From Cavenderia fasciculata (Eukaryota > Evosea > Eumycetozoa > Acytosteliales > Cavenderiaceae): a stretch of 64,000 bases of DNA. The stretch spans positions 186,001-250,000 of the forward strand of contig NW_004457703.1 in the NCBI RefSeq assembly GCF_000203815.1, read 5' to 3'. Position 1 is the stretch's first letter, and each line of letters opens with the position of its first letter. The notes under the pieces were generated by a model, which did no database searches, had not been told where the DNA came from, and worked only from the letters and a program-made list of their open reading frames with translations. Below, piece after piece: positions 23,827 to 32,531 of the stretch. The position numbers and the translations under genes are program-made.

Positions 23827-24561
23827 ATGGTTAGAAAAATTACTATTCTATTATTTGCATTATTCTTTATAGCTTGGATACTTAATATTGTTGCAATGGC
23901 AAGTACGTAAAAGAATATTAATAAAAAAAGAAAGAAATAAATTTCTAAAGAATTTTATTTCCCTTTCACTCTTTTTTTTTTTCTGTAGCAAATTGGTATT
24001 ATGTTAATGCTAGTACTTCATATGGAGGAGGTGGCTATTCTTACAAGGTTAAATATTATTTCAAGTTTAATTCTTTTAAAGAATCAATGGCGGCTGGTCA
24101 ACTTGGAAGAGCATCATTTGCTTTTTGTGTTTTAACCTTTATCACTTTGATTGTAGAGATGATGTTTATTATTCTCTCAATGGTTAATATTCTATCCAAG
24201 ATTCCGTTTGCCAACAAGGTACCAAAATTCCTTCCAATCATTTCAGTCTTGTTTAGTTTCTTGTCAGTATTGATTTTTATTGGATATCCAAATGCAATGT
24301 ACAAGTAAGTATTTTTACACACCCAAGTAAATCTATCCATTCTATATTAGGTACCTACTAATGCTATACTATTTTTTTAGGGATTGTGAAAAAATGAACT
24401 TTGGATGTGACGAATCAAATTACAAGTTTGTAAACACTGGAAATTATCAATCGTCACCTTATGTTGGTTGGTGTTGCATGCTTGTTAATACGGTCATTCT
24501 TATCATTGCATCTGTTCTATGTTTAGTACGTGGTAAATTTGAAGAAACAACTTCTATTTAA
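23827..24561 (+). CDS. Four-pass (tetraspan) membrane protein
   Basis: Three exons: 23827-23902, 23989-24304 and 24381-24561; phases agree; 190 aa. Hydrophobic segments: residues 4-24 (ITILLFALFFIAWILNIVAM), about 75-97 (FCVLTFITLIVEMMFIILSM), about 108-128 (LPIISVLFSFLSVLIFIGY) and about 160-180 (CCMLVNTVILIIASVLCLV). A small extracellular loop with YYVNAS and a Gly/Tyr stretch follows TM1, as in claudin-like or related tetraspans. The second loop has two Cys (DCEKMNFGCDE). It belongs to a type of small dictyostelid tetraspan; function unknown. Confidence 0.82.
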
Positions 24562-24701
24562 TAATAATAATAAAACAAAAAAAAAGAGTCAAAAAATAAT
24601 CAGGATAATAATTATTAATATCGACTTGTTATTGTTGTATCTGTGCATTATATGATTGATCATCATAGATGCAACAAAAAAAAAAAAAATATAAAATAAA
24701 A

Positions 24702-25200
24702 ATTCGGATTCAATCAGCAAAGCACCAGTTGTACAAATCAACAAGAATTCTCAAACCACCATTCAATCACCAACAACAACAACAACAGCGACCTCTTTAA
24801 ACAAACCAACAACAATGACCAGAATCCAAAGGATTAATAACGACGACGATGACAGGACTACTCAATCACCAACAACAACCAACCTACAACTAGAATTCAA
24901 AAGATTTTAAATCAACAAGTAGTGGTATCTAAACCAAAAGTGAAAAAGGTTCCCATTGCAATTGAACAACCAAAAAAGAAATCAATCACCAAATCACAAG
25001 TCGTTCAGACTATGATAACTAACAAAGACAACAAAGATGACAACATCATCATCAACAAAGACAAAGAAAACAAATCACCAACAATGATTATGATTCAAAA
25101 CAATTCCAATAATGGTCAATTATGCAAAACTACAGTTTCCAACAGACCTAAATTTTGGATACTTGGATCACCCGTTAAATCTTATACTCTCTCTAAATAA
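24702..25200 (+). pseudogene. Lys-rich protein gene with a frame break and no clear start
   Basis: Two overlapping plus-strand frames read as one protein. The first (from about 24702 to a stop near 24910) gives SISKAPVVQINKNSQTTIQ and TRIQRINNDDDDR. The second (about 24880-25200) gives TTRIQKILNQQVVVSKPK, then a Lys-rich stretch and the end NRPKFWILGSPVKSYTLSK. The change of frame falls in a CAA/CCA repeat. No ATG or upstream exon was found; an A13 run lies at the expected start. No family recognised. A partial relative lies at 25722-25881. Confidence 0.35.
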
Positions 25201-25417
25201 ATAAATTAAAACTATTGTTAAATATATATATATTAATTGTTGCTTTTTATTTATTTATTTATTTTTTTTGGTTTAAAACATTTTGTTCAAATTGAAAAAA
25301 AGTTAAATGATAAATTTGAAAGTAAGTAAATCTGGTTTTGGTTGTATAAATTATTATTTATAAAAAAAAAGAGGGAATAATACTTACTCGTGTGATTGAA
25401 AACAAAAGGGATGATGA

Positions 25418-25488
25418 ATTTGATCTGTTGTATTGCTCGCCTAGTAATTGCTTTGAGGAGCTAGTATAACCAATACAACAGATCAAAT
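25418..25488. repeat. Perfect 18-bp inverted repeat
   Basis: Arms 25418-25435 (ATTTGATCTGTTGTATTG) and 25471-25488 are exact reverse complements, with a 35-base spacer that itself has CTAG at both ends. The spacer around it (25201-25720) has no gene. The arms are too long to be chance and could form a hairpin RNA or mark a small palindromic element. Confidence 0.6.
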
Positions 25489-25721
25489 CTTTTAAATCAT
25501 TGGATATAGATTTAATTGAAGGCAAATGAAAGGTAAGGTATTCTATCCCTACAAACCAATTTGTTGAAATGACTTTGAAAATAAAAGATACTAAACCCAA
25601 ACTCCAATTCCAATTTGAATCAAACCACCAAAATAAGACAGTATTAAATAATAAAGAAAAAGGTTATGAACAAATTGCCAACGTTTGGTTGTTTATATAG
25701 ATATATATATATCTATATAAA

Positions 25722-25881
25722 TGGTTAGAAAAAGGAATATCTATGTTGAACCAATTGCAAAGTCAACCAACGTCATTGCATTAGTAGACATTCAGACAAC
25801 CCACAAACCAACGGGTCTCTATTAGACTCTCCAACTCCTCAACAACAAGAATTCAAAGGATTTTAAATCAACAAGTCTTTT
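25722..25881 (+). pseudogene. Partial relative of the 24702-25200 gene
   Basis: After TATA-rich sequence, an ATG frame reads MVRKRNIYVEPIAKSTNVIA and stops after about 35 codons; a second frame then repeats the motif TTRIQRILNQQV found in the neighbouring broken gene (there TTRIQKILNQQV). The shared DNA is about 35 bases. Best read as a decayed duplicate. Confidence 0.35.
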
Positions 25882-25970
25882 AGTATATATGACCGGTTTT
25901 TTCACCATTCTTAGTCGCAGATTTTTCATGGTCTCACAGACCATATAAATATATAGCAAAAGGGGGTATA

Positions 25971-26861
25971 TATTTTTTTTTAAAGTAATTCTTTTCCTGT
26001 TCTCTCCTATCGGGAAGAGTACTCAGAAGTTACAAAGTTTTATTAATTATACATTTTAATTGACCAGCAAGAAATAAAGATTTTCTCAAGAAGAATTAAA
26101 GTTAATTACTAGGTAGTGCGATCTTGTATACAGTAGGGTGGTTGTAGTTGGAGGAGAATCGAAGGATGATAGTTTGTATTCGTTCTGTAATCGTATGTAT
26201 TACTGATTCATCAGTTTGGTTCATTAGAGCCAAGTGCCATCGATTACATAATTCTAACGTCTTGTCCCAGTTTACTTTTATAATATGTCGCATATCATTT
26301 AGCAATCTAGCTCGCAGATATTGTTCAGTGAATGGTTCATCTCTTTGGTGACGTAGATCGTTACGTCGGAACCATATTCGTTCGAGTGTTGCAGCAATCA
26401 AGTTTATAGTCATTGGAGGTTGTTTGAGGTTGAGGAGGGTGATATCCCAAACTGGTGGTGTAATGTTGTTGGCAGCAGTAACCTCTTTCAGTATCTTTAC
26501 TGGTAGTGTGGTCTCTTTGCATTGGAAGAACAAATGCTTGGAAGATTCATCTTTGCCACAGGATACACAGATTGAAGCGACTGGGTCACCCCTGACGAGC
26601 GGGAGACATTTGGTTACATACTTCCAAACCAGATCTCGACCCTTTGGTAGTACGATGGTAGAGAGAGCAGCTAGTGCATTCATTGGATACACTCTGTCAT
26701 CGGTTGCTAGGATCTTTTGGCCTGGTGTCGGGTCGTACACATTCCACTTTTCGTTGGCTATGGCCAGCCTTTGGAGGTACACTTGCTTGAGAGGTACTCT
26801 TCCTCTTTTGTCTGGTTCCATTGCTGGCTTGGGTACAACCTCTCTGCTGACGTCGTAGGGT
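25971..26861 (-). mobile_element. 5'-truncated LINE (non-LTR retrotransposon) 3' end, insertion 1
   Basis: Minus-strand copy whose 3' end is the T-run at 25973-25981 (poly-A on the minus strand), followed by a 3' UTR of about 120 bases and the end of an ORF2-like frame. Flanked by CAAAAGGGGGTATA (25957-25970) and CAAAGGGGGGTATA (26862-26875), i.e. a target-site duplication. The placement upstream of a tRNA gene matches the habit of dictyostelid TRE5 elements (established), although no full element is here to prove the family. Confidence 0.75.
26102..26821 (-). CDS. C-terminus of LINE ORF2 with zf-RVT zinc motif (partial)
   Basis: 239 codons open from the element's truncated 5' side to a TAA. 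Contains VWKYVTKCLPLVRGDP, then CVSCGKDESSKHLFFQC, the zinc-binding pattern C-x2-C-x7-H-x4-C of the zf-RVT domain that follows the reverse transcriptase in many L1-type elements, and a downstream WFRRNDLRHQRDEP segment. The reverse transcriptase itself is missing. The intact frame suggests a fairly young insertion. Confidence 0.8.
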   Translation of the reverse strand: MEPDKRGRVPLKQVYLQRLAIANEKWNVYDPTPGQKILATDDRVYPMNALAALSTIVLPKGRDLVWKYVTKCLPLVRGDPVASICVSCGKDESSKHLFFQCKETTLPVKILKEVTAANNITPPVWDITLLNLKQPPMTINLIAATLERIWFRRNDLRHQRDEPFTEQYLRARLLNDMRHIIKVNWDKTLELCNRWHLALMNQTDESVIHTITERIQTIILRFSSNYNHPTVYKIALPSN

Positions 26862-26874
26862 CAAAGGGGGGTAT

Positions 26875-27133
26875 ATTTTTTTTAAAGTAATTCTTTTCCT
26901 GTTCTCTCCTATCGGGAAGAGTAGTACTCAGAAGTTACAAAGTTTTATTAATTATACTTTTTAATTGACCAGCAAGAAATAAAGATTATCTCAAGAAGAA
27001 TTAAAGTTAATTTGTTCTGGGGGTTTGTCCATGTCTATGATACATGTTGTATGGACGTTGATCATGTATCTTTTTGTATAGTGTCAAGCATGTTGGATTG
27101 TTTTGGATTGTTGCTTGTTCTAAAAATAAATTT
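26875..27133 (-). mobile_element. Short LINE 3'-end insertion 2
   Basis: Starts with a T-run at the shared target and carries the same 3' UTR as insertion 1, nearly identical (TCTCTCCTATCGGGAAGAGT, TTGACCAGCAAGAAATAAAG). Upstream of the common point it does not continue into the zf-RVT ORF. Instead it has about 120 bases that read LFLEQATIQNNPTCLTLY and then HDQRPYNMYHRHGQT on the minus strand. Ends at TTCTAAAAATAAAT, followed by the next target copy (27134-27145). Confidence 0.75.
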
Positions 27134-27144
27134 CAAAGGGGGTA

Positions 27145-27405
27145 TTTTTTTTTTTTTAAAGTAATTCTTTTCCTGTTCTCTCCTATCGGGAAGAGTAGTA
27201 CTCAGAAGTTACAAAGTTTTATTAATTATACATTTTAATTGACCAGCAAGAAATAAAGATTATCTCGAGAAGAATTAAAGTTAATTTGTTCTGGGGGTTG
27301 TCCATGTCTATGATACATGTTATATGGACGTTGATCATGTATCTTATTGTATAGTGTCAAGCATGTTGGATTGTTTTGGGTTGTTGCTTGTTCTAAAAAT
27401 AAATT
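27145..27405 (-). mobile_element. Short LINE 3'-end insertion 3
   Basis: A second copy of the same short unit as insertion 2, with few differences and the same far end (TTCTAAAAATAAAT). It starts with a T13 run after CAAAGGGGGTAT. Beyond the shared end it continues with GGTTAAAGATATCGC and then the T31 run of the next element. Confidence 0.72.
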
Positions 27406-27419
27406 GGTTAAAGATATCG

Positions 27420-27420
<1 letters not shown>

Positions 27421-27451
<31 letters not shown>

Positions 27452-28019
27452 CTCAGCACTATAGGCTGTAATATTGTGTTATATAATTATTCTATGTTAT
27501 TATTATTTAGTAAATTATTATATTATTAATATTATTATTGATAGATGAAGAGAGAATAGAAGAAGATGAAGGTGTTGACGCAAATATGGCACCCATCTTC
27601 TTCTAATTTTAGTACCATACTTGCGGTGAAACCTTAAGCCTTGGGTGCGTCCAAGACCGACTGCCGCTCTCAACTCTCGCGCCGATTTACTCCCCATTGT
27701 GGACACTCGTCTTTACGTGTTGCATATTGTATTTGAGATGTCAGATGGCTTTCTATCGCGACGGCCCAGTAGGTCCTCCACTACCTTCCCGTTACTTGTT
27801 GCAGTCTGGCTACCCAATCTCCTACTGAGAAGGGGAAACTAACCCGGTCATCCTTCCGTGGGGGTGTCCTGTCTCTAGATCCCTAGAGTCGGATGGTTTT
27901 TCTCCTCAATCCCCCCAATTGTGGTCAAGTTAAACGTTGGCGCCAAAAGTAAAGTTCGAGGGCAGGATTCGAACCTATGACCTTTACGTTCCCGACTCAC
28001 TTGCCACGCCATGCCCCAT
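27421..28019 (-). mobile_element. SINE-like unit with tRNA-type head and A31 tail
   Basis: On the minus strand it begins near 28019 with GGGGCATGGCGTGGCAAGTG. It has a perfect box B (GGTTCGAATCC, plus-strand 27965-27975) at tRNA-like spacing, then a body of about 450 bases of much higher GC than its surroundings with no long protein frame, an AT-rich stretch, and an A31 tail (T31 at 27421-27451). The tRNA-like head does not fold as a working tRNA: no anticodon stem. This layout is that of a tRNA-derived SINE. It could instead be the 5' part of a longer element ending at 27145. No matching duplication was found at its two ends, apart from the common GGGGGTATA target on the right. Confidence 0.45.
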
Positions 28020-28078
28020 TTCAAAGGGGGTATATATATACCCGGTTTTTTAAATATCTCACAAGCCATATATAGCAA

Positions 28079-28150
28079 AGCTTTTTAGCTCAGTGGTAGA
28101 GCGGTGGGCTCATAACCCACAGGTGCATCGATCGATACGATGAAAAGCTA
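28079..28150 (+). tRNA. tRNA-iMet: Initiator tRNA-Met (CAU)
   Basis: 72 nt fold as a full cloverleaf: acceptor AGCTTTT/AAAAGCT with discriminator A, D stem GCTC/GAGC, anticodon stem GTGGG/CCCAC around CTCATAA (anticodon CAT), variable AGGTG, T stem CATCG/CGATG with loop ATCGATA. The A1-U72 pair, three consecutive G-C pairs at the base of the anticodon stem, and A54 and A60 in the T loop are hallmarks of eukaryotic initiator tRNA. No intron. CCA is not encoded. Confidence 0.95.
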
Positions 28151-28153
28151 GCC

Positions 28154-28170
28154 TTTTGTTGTTTTTTTTT
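28154..28170 (+). terminator. RNA polymerase III terminator
   Basis: T4 at 28154-28157 and T9 at 28162-28170 directly follow the tRNA, the usual Pol III stop signal. Confidence 0.85.
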
Positions 28171-28563
28171 GCTGCGAGGTGTAACTACTATATAACTATG
28201 TGATATCTGTATATGAGGATTAGATAATCTTACATTCATGGGTTAGTACATTCATGGGTTTAAATACTCGCTGGGAGCAGAGTAGTATGACACTATGCTC
28301 ACAAAAGGCCCTTGCTTTGATGTACCTCCTCACCGCTCTACCTCGCGCTAATTATAGTTACCTTCTTGTTTCACCCCTGTGTATGTATTGTGTTAAGCAC
28401 TCCTATCTAGATGTAATGAGTAGATGGTATGATATGATTTATCTGTTTGCTATAATTATCTGTTTCGCGTATGATCGTATTGATGAGAATTAAAAGTTTT
28501 TCAAGCATTCATTCTTCAAAAATATTTTCAAAAAAGATCTTCATTATTTATTGCAATTCAATA
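28171..28563. other. Spacer with a 13-bp direct repeat and GC-richer remnant
   Basis: ACATTCATGGGTT occurs at 28232-28244 and again at 28248-28260, about 80-110 bases after the tRNA. 28255-28420 is richer in GC than normal spacer and has an open frame of 79 codons with no recognisable family. It might be the stub of an element inserted downstream of the tRNA, as TRE3 elements do, but nothing proves it. Confidence 0.4.
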
Positions 28564-29932
28564 ATGGAACAAGATAAAGTAATAGAGATAATCAAACAAT
28601 TACAATTCTATCTATCTGATAGTAACCTATATAAAGATAGATTCTTATCTAAACTAGTTGAAAATAGTAATCAAGGATGTATGTAAACAAAAACTGATCG
28701 ATTGTTTACAATTGACAATGAAAACTAATATATCAATCTCTTTCTTTTAGGGATATCAATTGATCAATTATTATCATTTAATAGGATGAAAGAATTAAAA
28801 GTAACCAATGAATCAATCAAACAAGTATTTCAAAATGATCTATTCAAACAACAACAAGGTGAACAAGAAACTGGAGTAACAGTCAATCAACAAGAGACAA
28901 TGATTAAAAGAAATATACCATTCCAAGTAAATCAACAAGTATTAAATGAAATTGATTTAAAAACAATTTATATTGTAAGTTACCAATATATATATATATA
29001 TCTCTCTTTTTTGATTTAAATTACTTATTCTAATCTTTTTTTGAAAGGAACCAATATTGATAGAGGATACAATTGAAAATATAAAAGAGATATTTAAAAC
29101 ATTTGGAGAGATTGTTTATACGAGTATACCAAGACTACCTGATCGTACACCAAAAGGGTTTGCATTTATTGAATTTACAAGCAAGGAGTCCGCCAATAAT
29201 GCATTGGTTGGTATTGCAGATTCACATACTAGTCAAGATCAAACCAAACCATTTTATAGATTTAGAGCCATTTCAAAAAATGAATGGACAAGATTAAAAT
29301 CATTATATCTTGGACAAGGAGAGACAAAAACAAAAAAAGTTGAATCATCATCATCATCGACATCATCGACGTCGATGTCAGTAGATATTGATAATCAAAA
29401 GATTGACAAGAGAATATTAAAGATTACAAATATAACATTGACAACTTCCAAACCATATTTATGGAAAAGTTTAGACAAATATTTTGAATCAATCTTTTTA
29501 GATTATATTAGAGGTGATGGTTATGCAATTTGCAAGTTTAGATCATTTGAAGATCGTGAAAAAGCAAAAAATATCATCCACTCTCAATCTATCAATATTG
29601 ATGGTCAAATTTTATCAACTGATATTATCTCTGGTAAGAATCAACAAATCAATCAAACAAATAGTTATTTATTTATTAATTACATTTAATTTAATTTTTT
29701 AGAAAAAGAATTTTCAAGATTTATAAACAAAGGAAACAAACATCAAGATAGTTTAAAATATCAAAAAGAAAAATATATTGAAACTAAACAACAAAATGAA
29801 AATGATAATGAAAAAGATGATAATACAAATAATAATAGTAATAATGATAAATTAAAGAAAAAAAGAATTAGAAAAAAAAAAGTAAAATCTTCCACTGATC
29901 AAATTGTCGATTTTGAAAATGATGAACAATAA
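28564..29932 (+). CDS. LARP7: LARP7-like La-related RNA-binding protein
   Basis: Four exons: 28564-28678, 28751-28974, 29048-29633 and 29703-29932; all GT..AG and in phase; 384 aa. La motif at about residues 5-90 (IIKQLQFYLSDSNLYKDRFLSKLVE, GWISIDQLLSFNRMKEL). First RRM about 113-190 (IKEIFKTFGEIVYTSIPRLP, PKGFAFIEFTSKESA), a Ser-rich linker, and a C-terminal xRRM-like domain about 245-315 (ILKITNITL, DYIRGDGYAICKFRSFEDREKAKNII), then a Lys-rich tail. This is the La-RRM-xRRM order of LARP7/p65/Pof8. Such proteins bind the 3' U-tract of one stable RNA (7SK, telomerase RNA or U6). Which RNA applies here is unknown. A La (LARP3) assignment is possible but the sequence fits LARP7 better. Confidence 0.82.
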
Positions 29933-29985
29933 ATTTTATTTGTTTTTTATATTACATTTTACTATCTTTATCTTTTTTTATATCT

Positions 29986-31677
29986 ATGAATACTACTTCT
30001 TCTAATCACTTACCAATTAATATACAATATAATATAATTAGATTAATATGGAGATGTTCAACAGTATCATTTAAATCAAGGTTAACATTGGGATTAGTTT
30101 GTAGACAATGGTTCGAGTTGGTGTGTAGACTAGTTGGCAAGATTAGAATCAATACATCCATCTTTTCATCACCACAACATATAATCAATCATCTATCAAG
30201 TGACTATTGTGTATTATCACCAAAACAAAGTCTCATCTCTCATGTATCGATTCATTTCAATGACCCAAATGTTATTATAGACTCCAGATTTTCAACCATC
30301 TTGTCTCTTGTCATCACCAAATCAACATGTCATCTAAGTTTTGTAAAGTTACATAGTGGTGAAAATACAGATATCTATTCTACCATTGAAATGATGAAAT
30401 CTCTACTCAATCAAAATATTAATAATAATCATAATCTATCTTCATCCTCTTCATCCTCTTCTTCTTTGGTTTCAATGTCATTTAAATTTTATTCATTCTA
30501 TTTAAACAATCATTTGGAAAGTTATAAATCAATATTTGAAATGTTGACCATTACCAATCTATTACAAGAGATTAAATCGTATTCATTGTATATTGCATCG
30601 CTGCATTTTGATACACAATCATTTCTTCAATTACTACGTGCATCAGAGTCGCTTTCAAGTCTACGTCTCTACTTTTCACACGTGCATATGACCAACCCAG
30701 AGTTTCTATCGTTTTTTGGTGCTCTGGCAAGTGGATTTGGAAAGTATATAACATCGTTACAAATAAGAGGTGGTGGAGTGGCAGCACCTATCGAAGCAAT
30801 CCCTCATTTCTCAAAATTAACAAATATTCAAAAATTAAAATTACTAGACCTAGTAAATAATAATAATATTAATAATATTAATAATAGTAATAATAATAAT
30901 AATAATATAAATAGTAATGGTAGTATTGGTGGCGGCGGTGGTGGTAATTTGAACATGAGCGGATCAACAACATCAACCTTTTTATTAGAGACCGATCCAT
31001 TTTCAACACTTTTAGCAAGTAGTTTAAATTGTATCCAAAGATTGGAGCTAAAAAAGTCGGTAGATGAAATACAATTGATACAAATTGCATCAATGCCAAA
31101 TTTATCAAGTTTATCTATATCGTTACCACCAATGATTAAATTACCTTCAACCATATCATTTCAATTATCAAGTAGGACTAAACATGTACAAATTACAAAT
31201 CTTGGTGGACCAGATACATTTTCACAATTTTTAATATCCAATCCTCACATTGAACGACTTGAACTAGGTCCATTCATTACCAAAGAGGAAATACTTCATC
31301 TATCTTATTATCTGCTCAGTACAAAGAGTTTAACTAGTTTATCACTCTTTTCAGATAAAAGTACAGGAGAGTCTGGATTGGCCAATGCCAATACATCGCT
31401 CACCACTACCCACCAAATCAATCAAACTTGTACCGACTCTTCCATTAAATTTTTCGAATTTGCAATGTCTACCAATCGTACACTCACCCACATCCACACA
31501 CCACTTCGATCGGATTTCTACCTCAAAGCCGTCCTAAGTCTAATCAATCGTCCCAATATTGTACCACGTATCTATACCTTTGAAATCCTATCCGAAAAAT
31601 TAATAGAATCTTTAAAATATCCATTCTATGAATATCAAATGTATTCAAGAAAATATTTAGCTATTATTACAAAATAA
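29986..31677 (+). CDS. F-box-like/LRR protein
   Basis: Single exon, 563 aa, ATG at 29986, only 53 bases after the LARP7 stop. F-box-like N-terminus (LPINIQYNIIRLIWRCS ... LGLVCRQWFELVCRLVGKI). The rest shows irregular leucine-rich repeats (SLRLYFSHVHMTNPEF, IQRLELKKSVDEIQLIQI, LERLELGPFITKEEIL-like block, SLTSLSLFSD), interrupted by an Asn run and a Gly tract at 30855-30950. Likely an SCF-type adaptor; no named ortholog recognised. Confidence 0.75.
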   Translation: MNTTSSNHLPINIQYNIIRLIWRCSTVSFKSRLTLGLVCRQWFELVCRLVGKIRINTSIFSSPQHIINHLSSDYCVLSPKQSLISHVSIHFNDPNVIIDSRFSTILSLVITKSTCHLSFVKLHSGENTDIYSTIEMMKSLLNQNINNNHNLSSSSSSSSSLVSMSFKFYSFYLNNHLESYKSIFEMLTITNLLQEIKSYSLYIASLHFDTQSFLQLLRASESLSSLRLYFSHVHMTNPEFLSFFGALASGFGKYITSLQIRGGGVAAPIEAIPHFSKLTNIQKLKLLDLVNNNNINNINNSNNNNNNINSNGSIGGGGGGNLNMSGSTTSTFLLETDPFSTLLASSLNCIQRLELKKSVDEIQLIQIASMPNLSSLSISLPPMIKLPSTISFQLSSRTKHVQITNLGGPDTFSQFLISNPHIERLELGPFITKEEILHLSYYLLSTKSLTSLSLFSDKSTGESGLANANTSLTTTHQINQTCTDSSIKFFEFAMSTNRTLTHIHTPLRSDFYLKAVLSLINRPNIVPRIYTFEILSEKLIESLKYPFYEYQMYSRKYLAIITK

Positions 31678-31839
31678 ATAAATAAATAATAATATTTAAT
31701 CTAAATCTAAATCTCCCTTGATTGTCCAATACTAATAATAATAAATAAATAAAAAAGAAAACTATAAATCAATTATAATAAAAATCCTTGATTAAAAGGT
31801 ACATACTTTAACAAACATGTTTCTAAAGAGACCTTTTTT

Positions 31840-32400
31840 TTCCTCTGAGAATCTCTCCAATTCAGGGCATTTTCTTGATGTACAATAATGTTAAAAGGTT
31901 GTAAAACAAAAGAGAGCACTGAATTGGAGATTCACTGACTGGTTTACTGTATCCCGATTCAATAGTTGTCTCCATCCAAAGACCATTCCATCACCTTGGA
32001 GAAAAGGAACGGTGTTTACAATACACAAGGGTGGTAGTGCCAACGACCCATCCAACCACCGCCCAATCACACTCCTCTCTAGATTGTCCAATGCCATTGA
32101 ACCAAGCATTGACCCAAACCACTCCTTGTACCAACTTTCAGATACACAATTCGGGTTCCGCCCACACCGTTCTACTGACCACGCCTAATCAATCATTCTC
32201 AATAGCAACTCCACCAAAAGCCTCTCCATATAGCATAAATAGATATCAAGAAAGCCTTTGATTCTGTTAGACTAGAAAACCTAATAGAAAAGTTTAGAAA
32301 TTAAAGGTATTAGTCAAGATTTCATTGATATCATCTCTTCTATCATCAAACAAGAGTGCATAATATTATGTTGTTAATGCTACAAGTATCCATTTAAATA
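31840..32400 (+). mobile_element. Degenerate LINE reverse-transcriptase fragment
   Basis: The plus strand at 31987-32188 reads PSPWRKGTVFTIHKGGSAND, then PSNHRPITLLSRLSNAIE and DTQFGFRPHRSTDHA, the RT fingers/palm region of non-LTR elements (K-G-x-x-x-x-x-N-x-R-P-I). At about 32240-32290, in another frame, it reads DIKKAFDSVRLENLIEKF, the RT A motif. Several stops and shifts separate the pieces, and no ends or tail are seen. 31851-31933 also has arms CCAATTCAG and CTGAATTGG. An old, dead copy between two F-box genes. Confidence 0.8.
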
Positions 32401-32531
32401 ATAACTCTCTTTGTAAATAAAGAATCAACTTTCACAATCGGACAGAAACAAAGAATAGCTAGTTTTTTTTTTTTTTGTGGTAAAATTATATAATTAATAA
32501 TCATTTAATTTATTATAATTCATACGTATCT

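Larger units (their letters stand above)
25957..28035. repeat. Four copies of the insertion target CAAAGGGGGTATA
   Basis: Copies at 25957-25970, 26862-26875, 27134-27145 and 28022-28034. Each of the first three is followed at once by the T-run of a retroelement in the same orientation. The last copy ends about 44 bases before the tRNA gene. Serial insertions into the same duplicated target explain the pattern. Confidence 0.75.

Noticed and set aside
27955-28018. Working tRNA on the minus strand
   Set aside because: Box B is perfect but no anticodon stem or acceptor pairing can be formed; treated as a SINE-type head.
28254-28493. 79-codon plus frame after the tRNA as a gene
   Set aside because: No domain, no promoter or intron signals; only an open stretch in GC-richer DNA.
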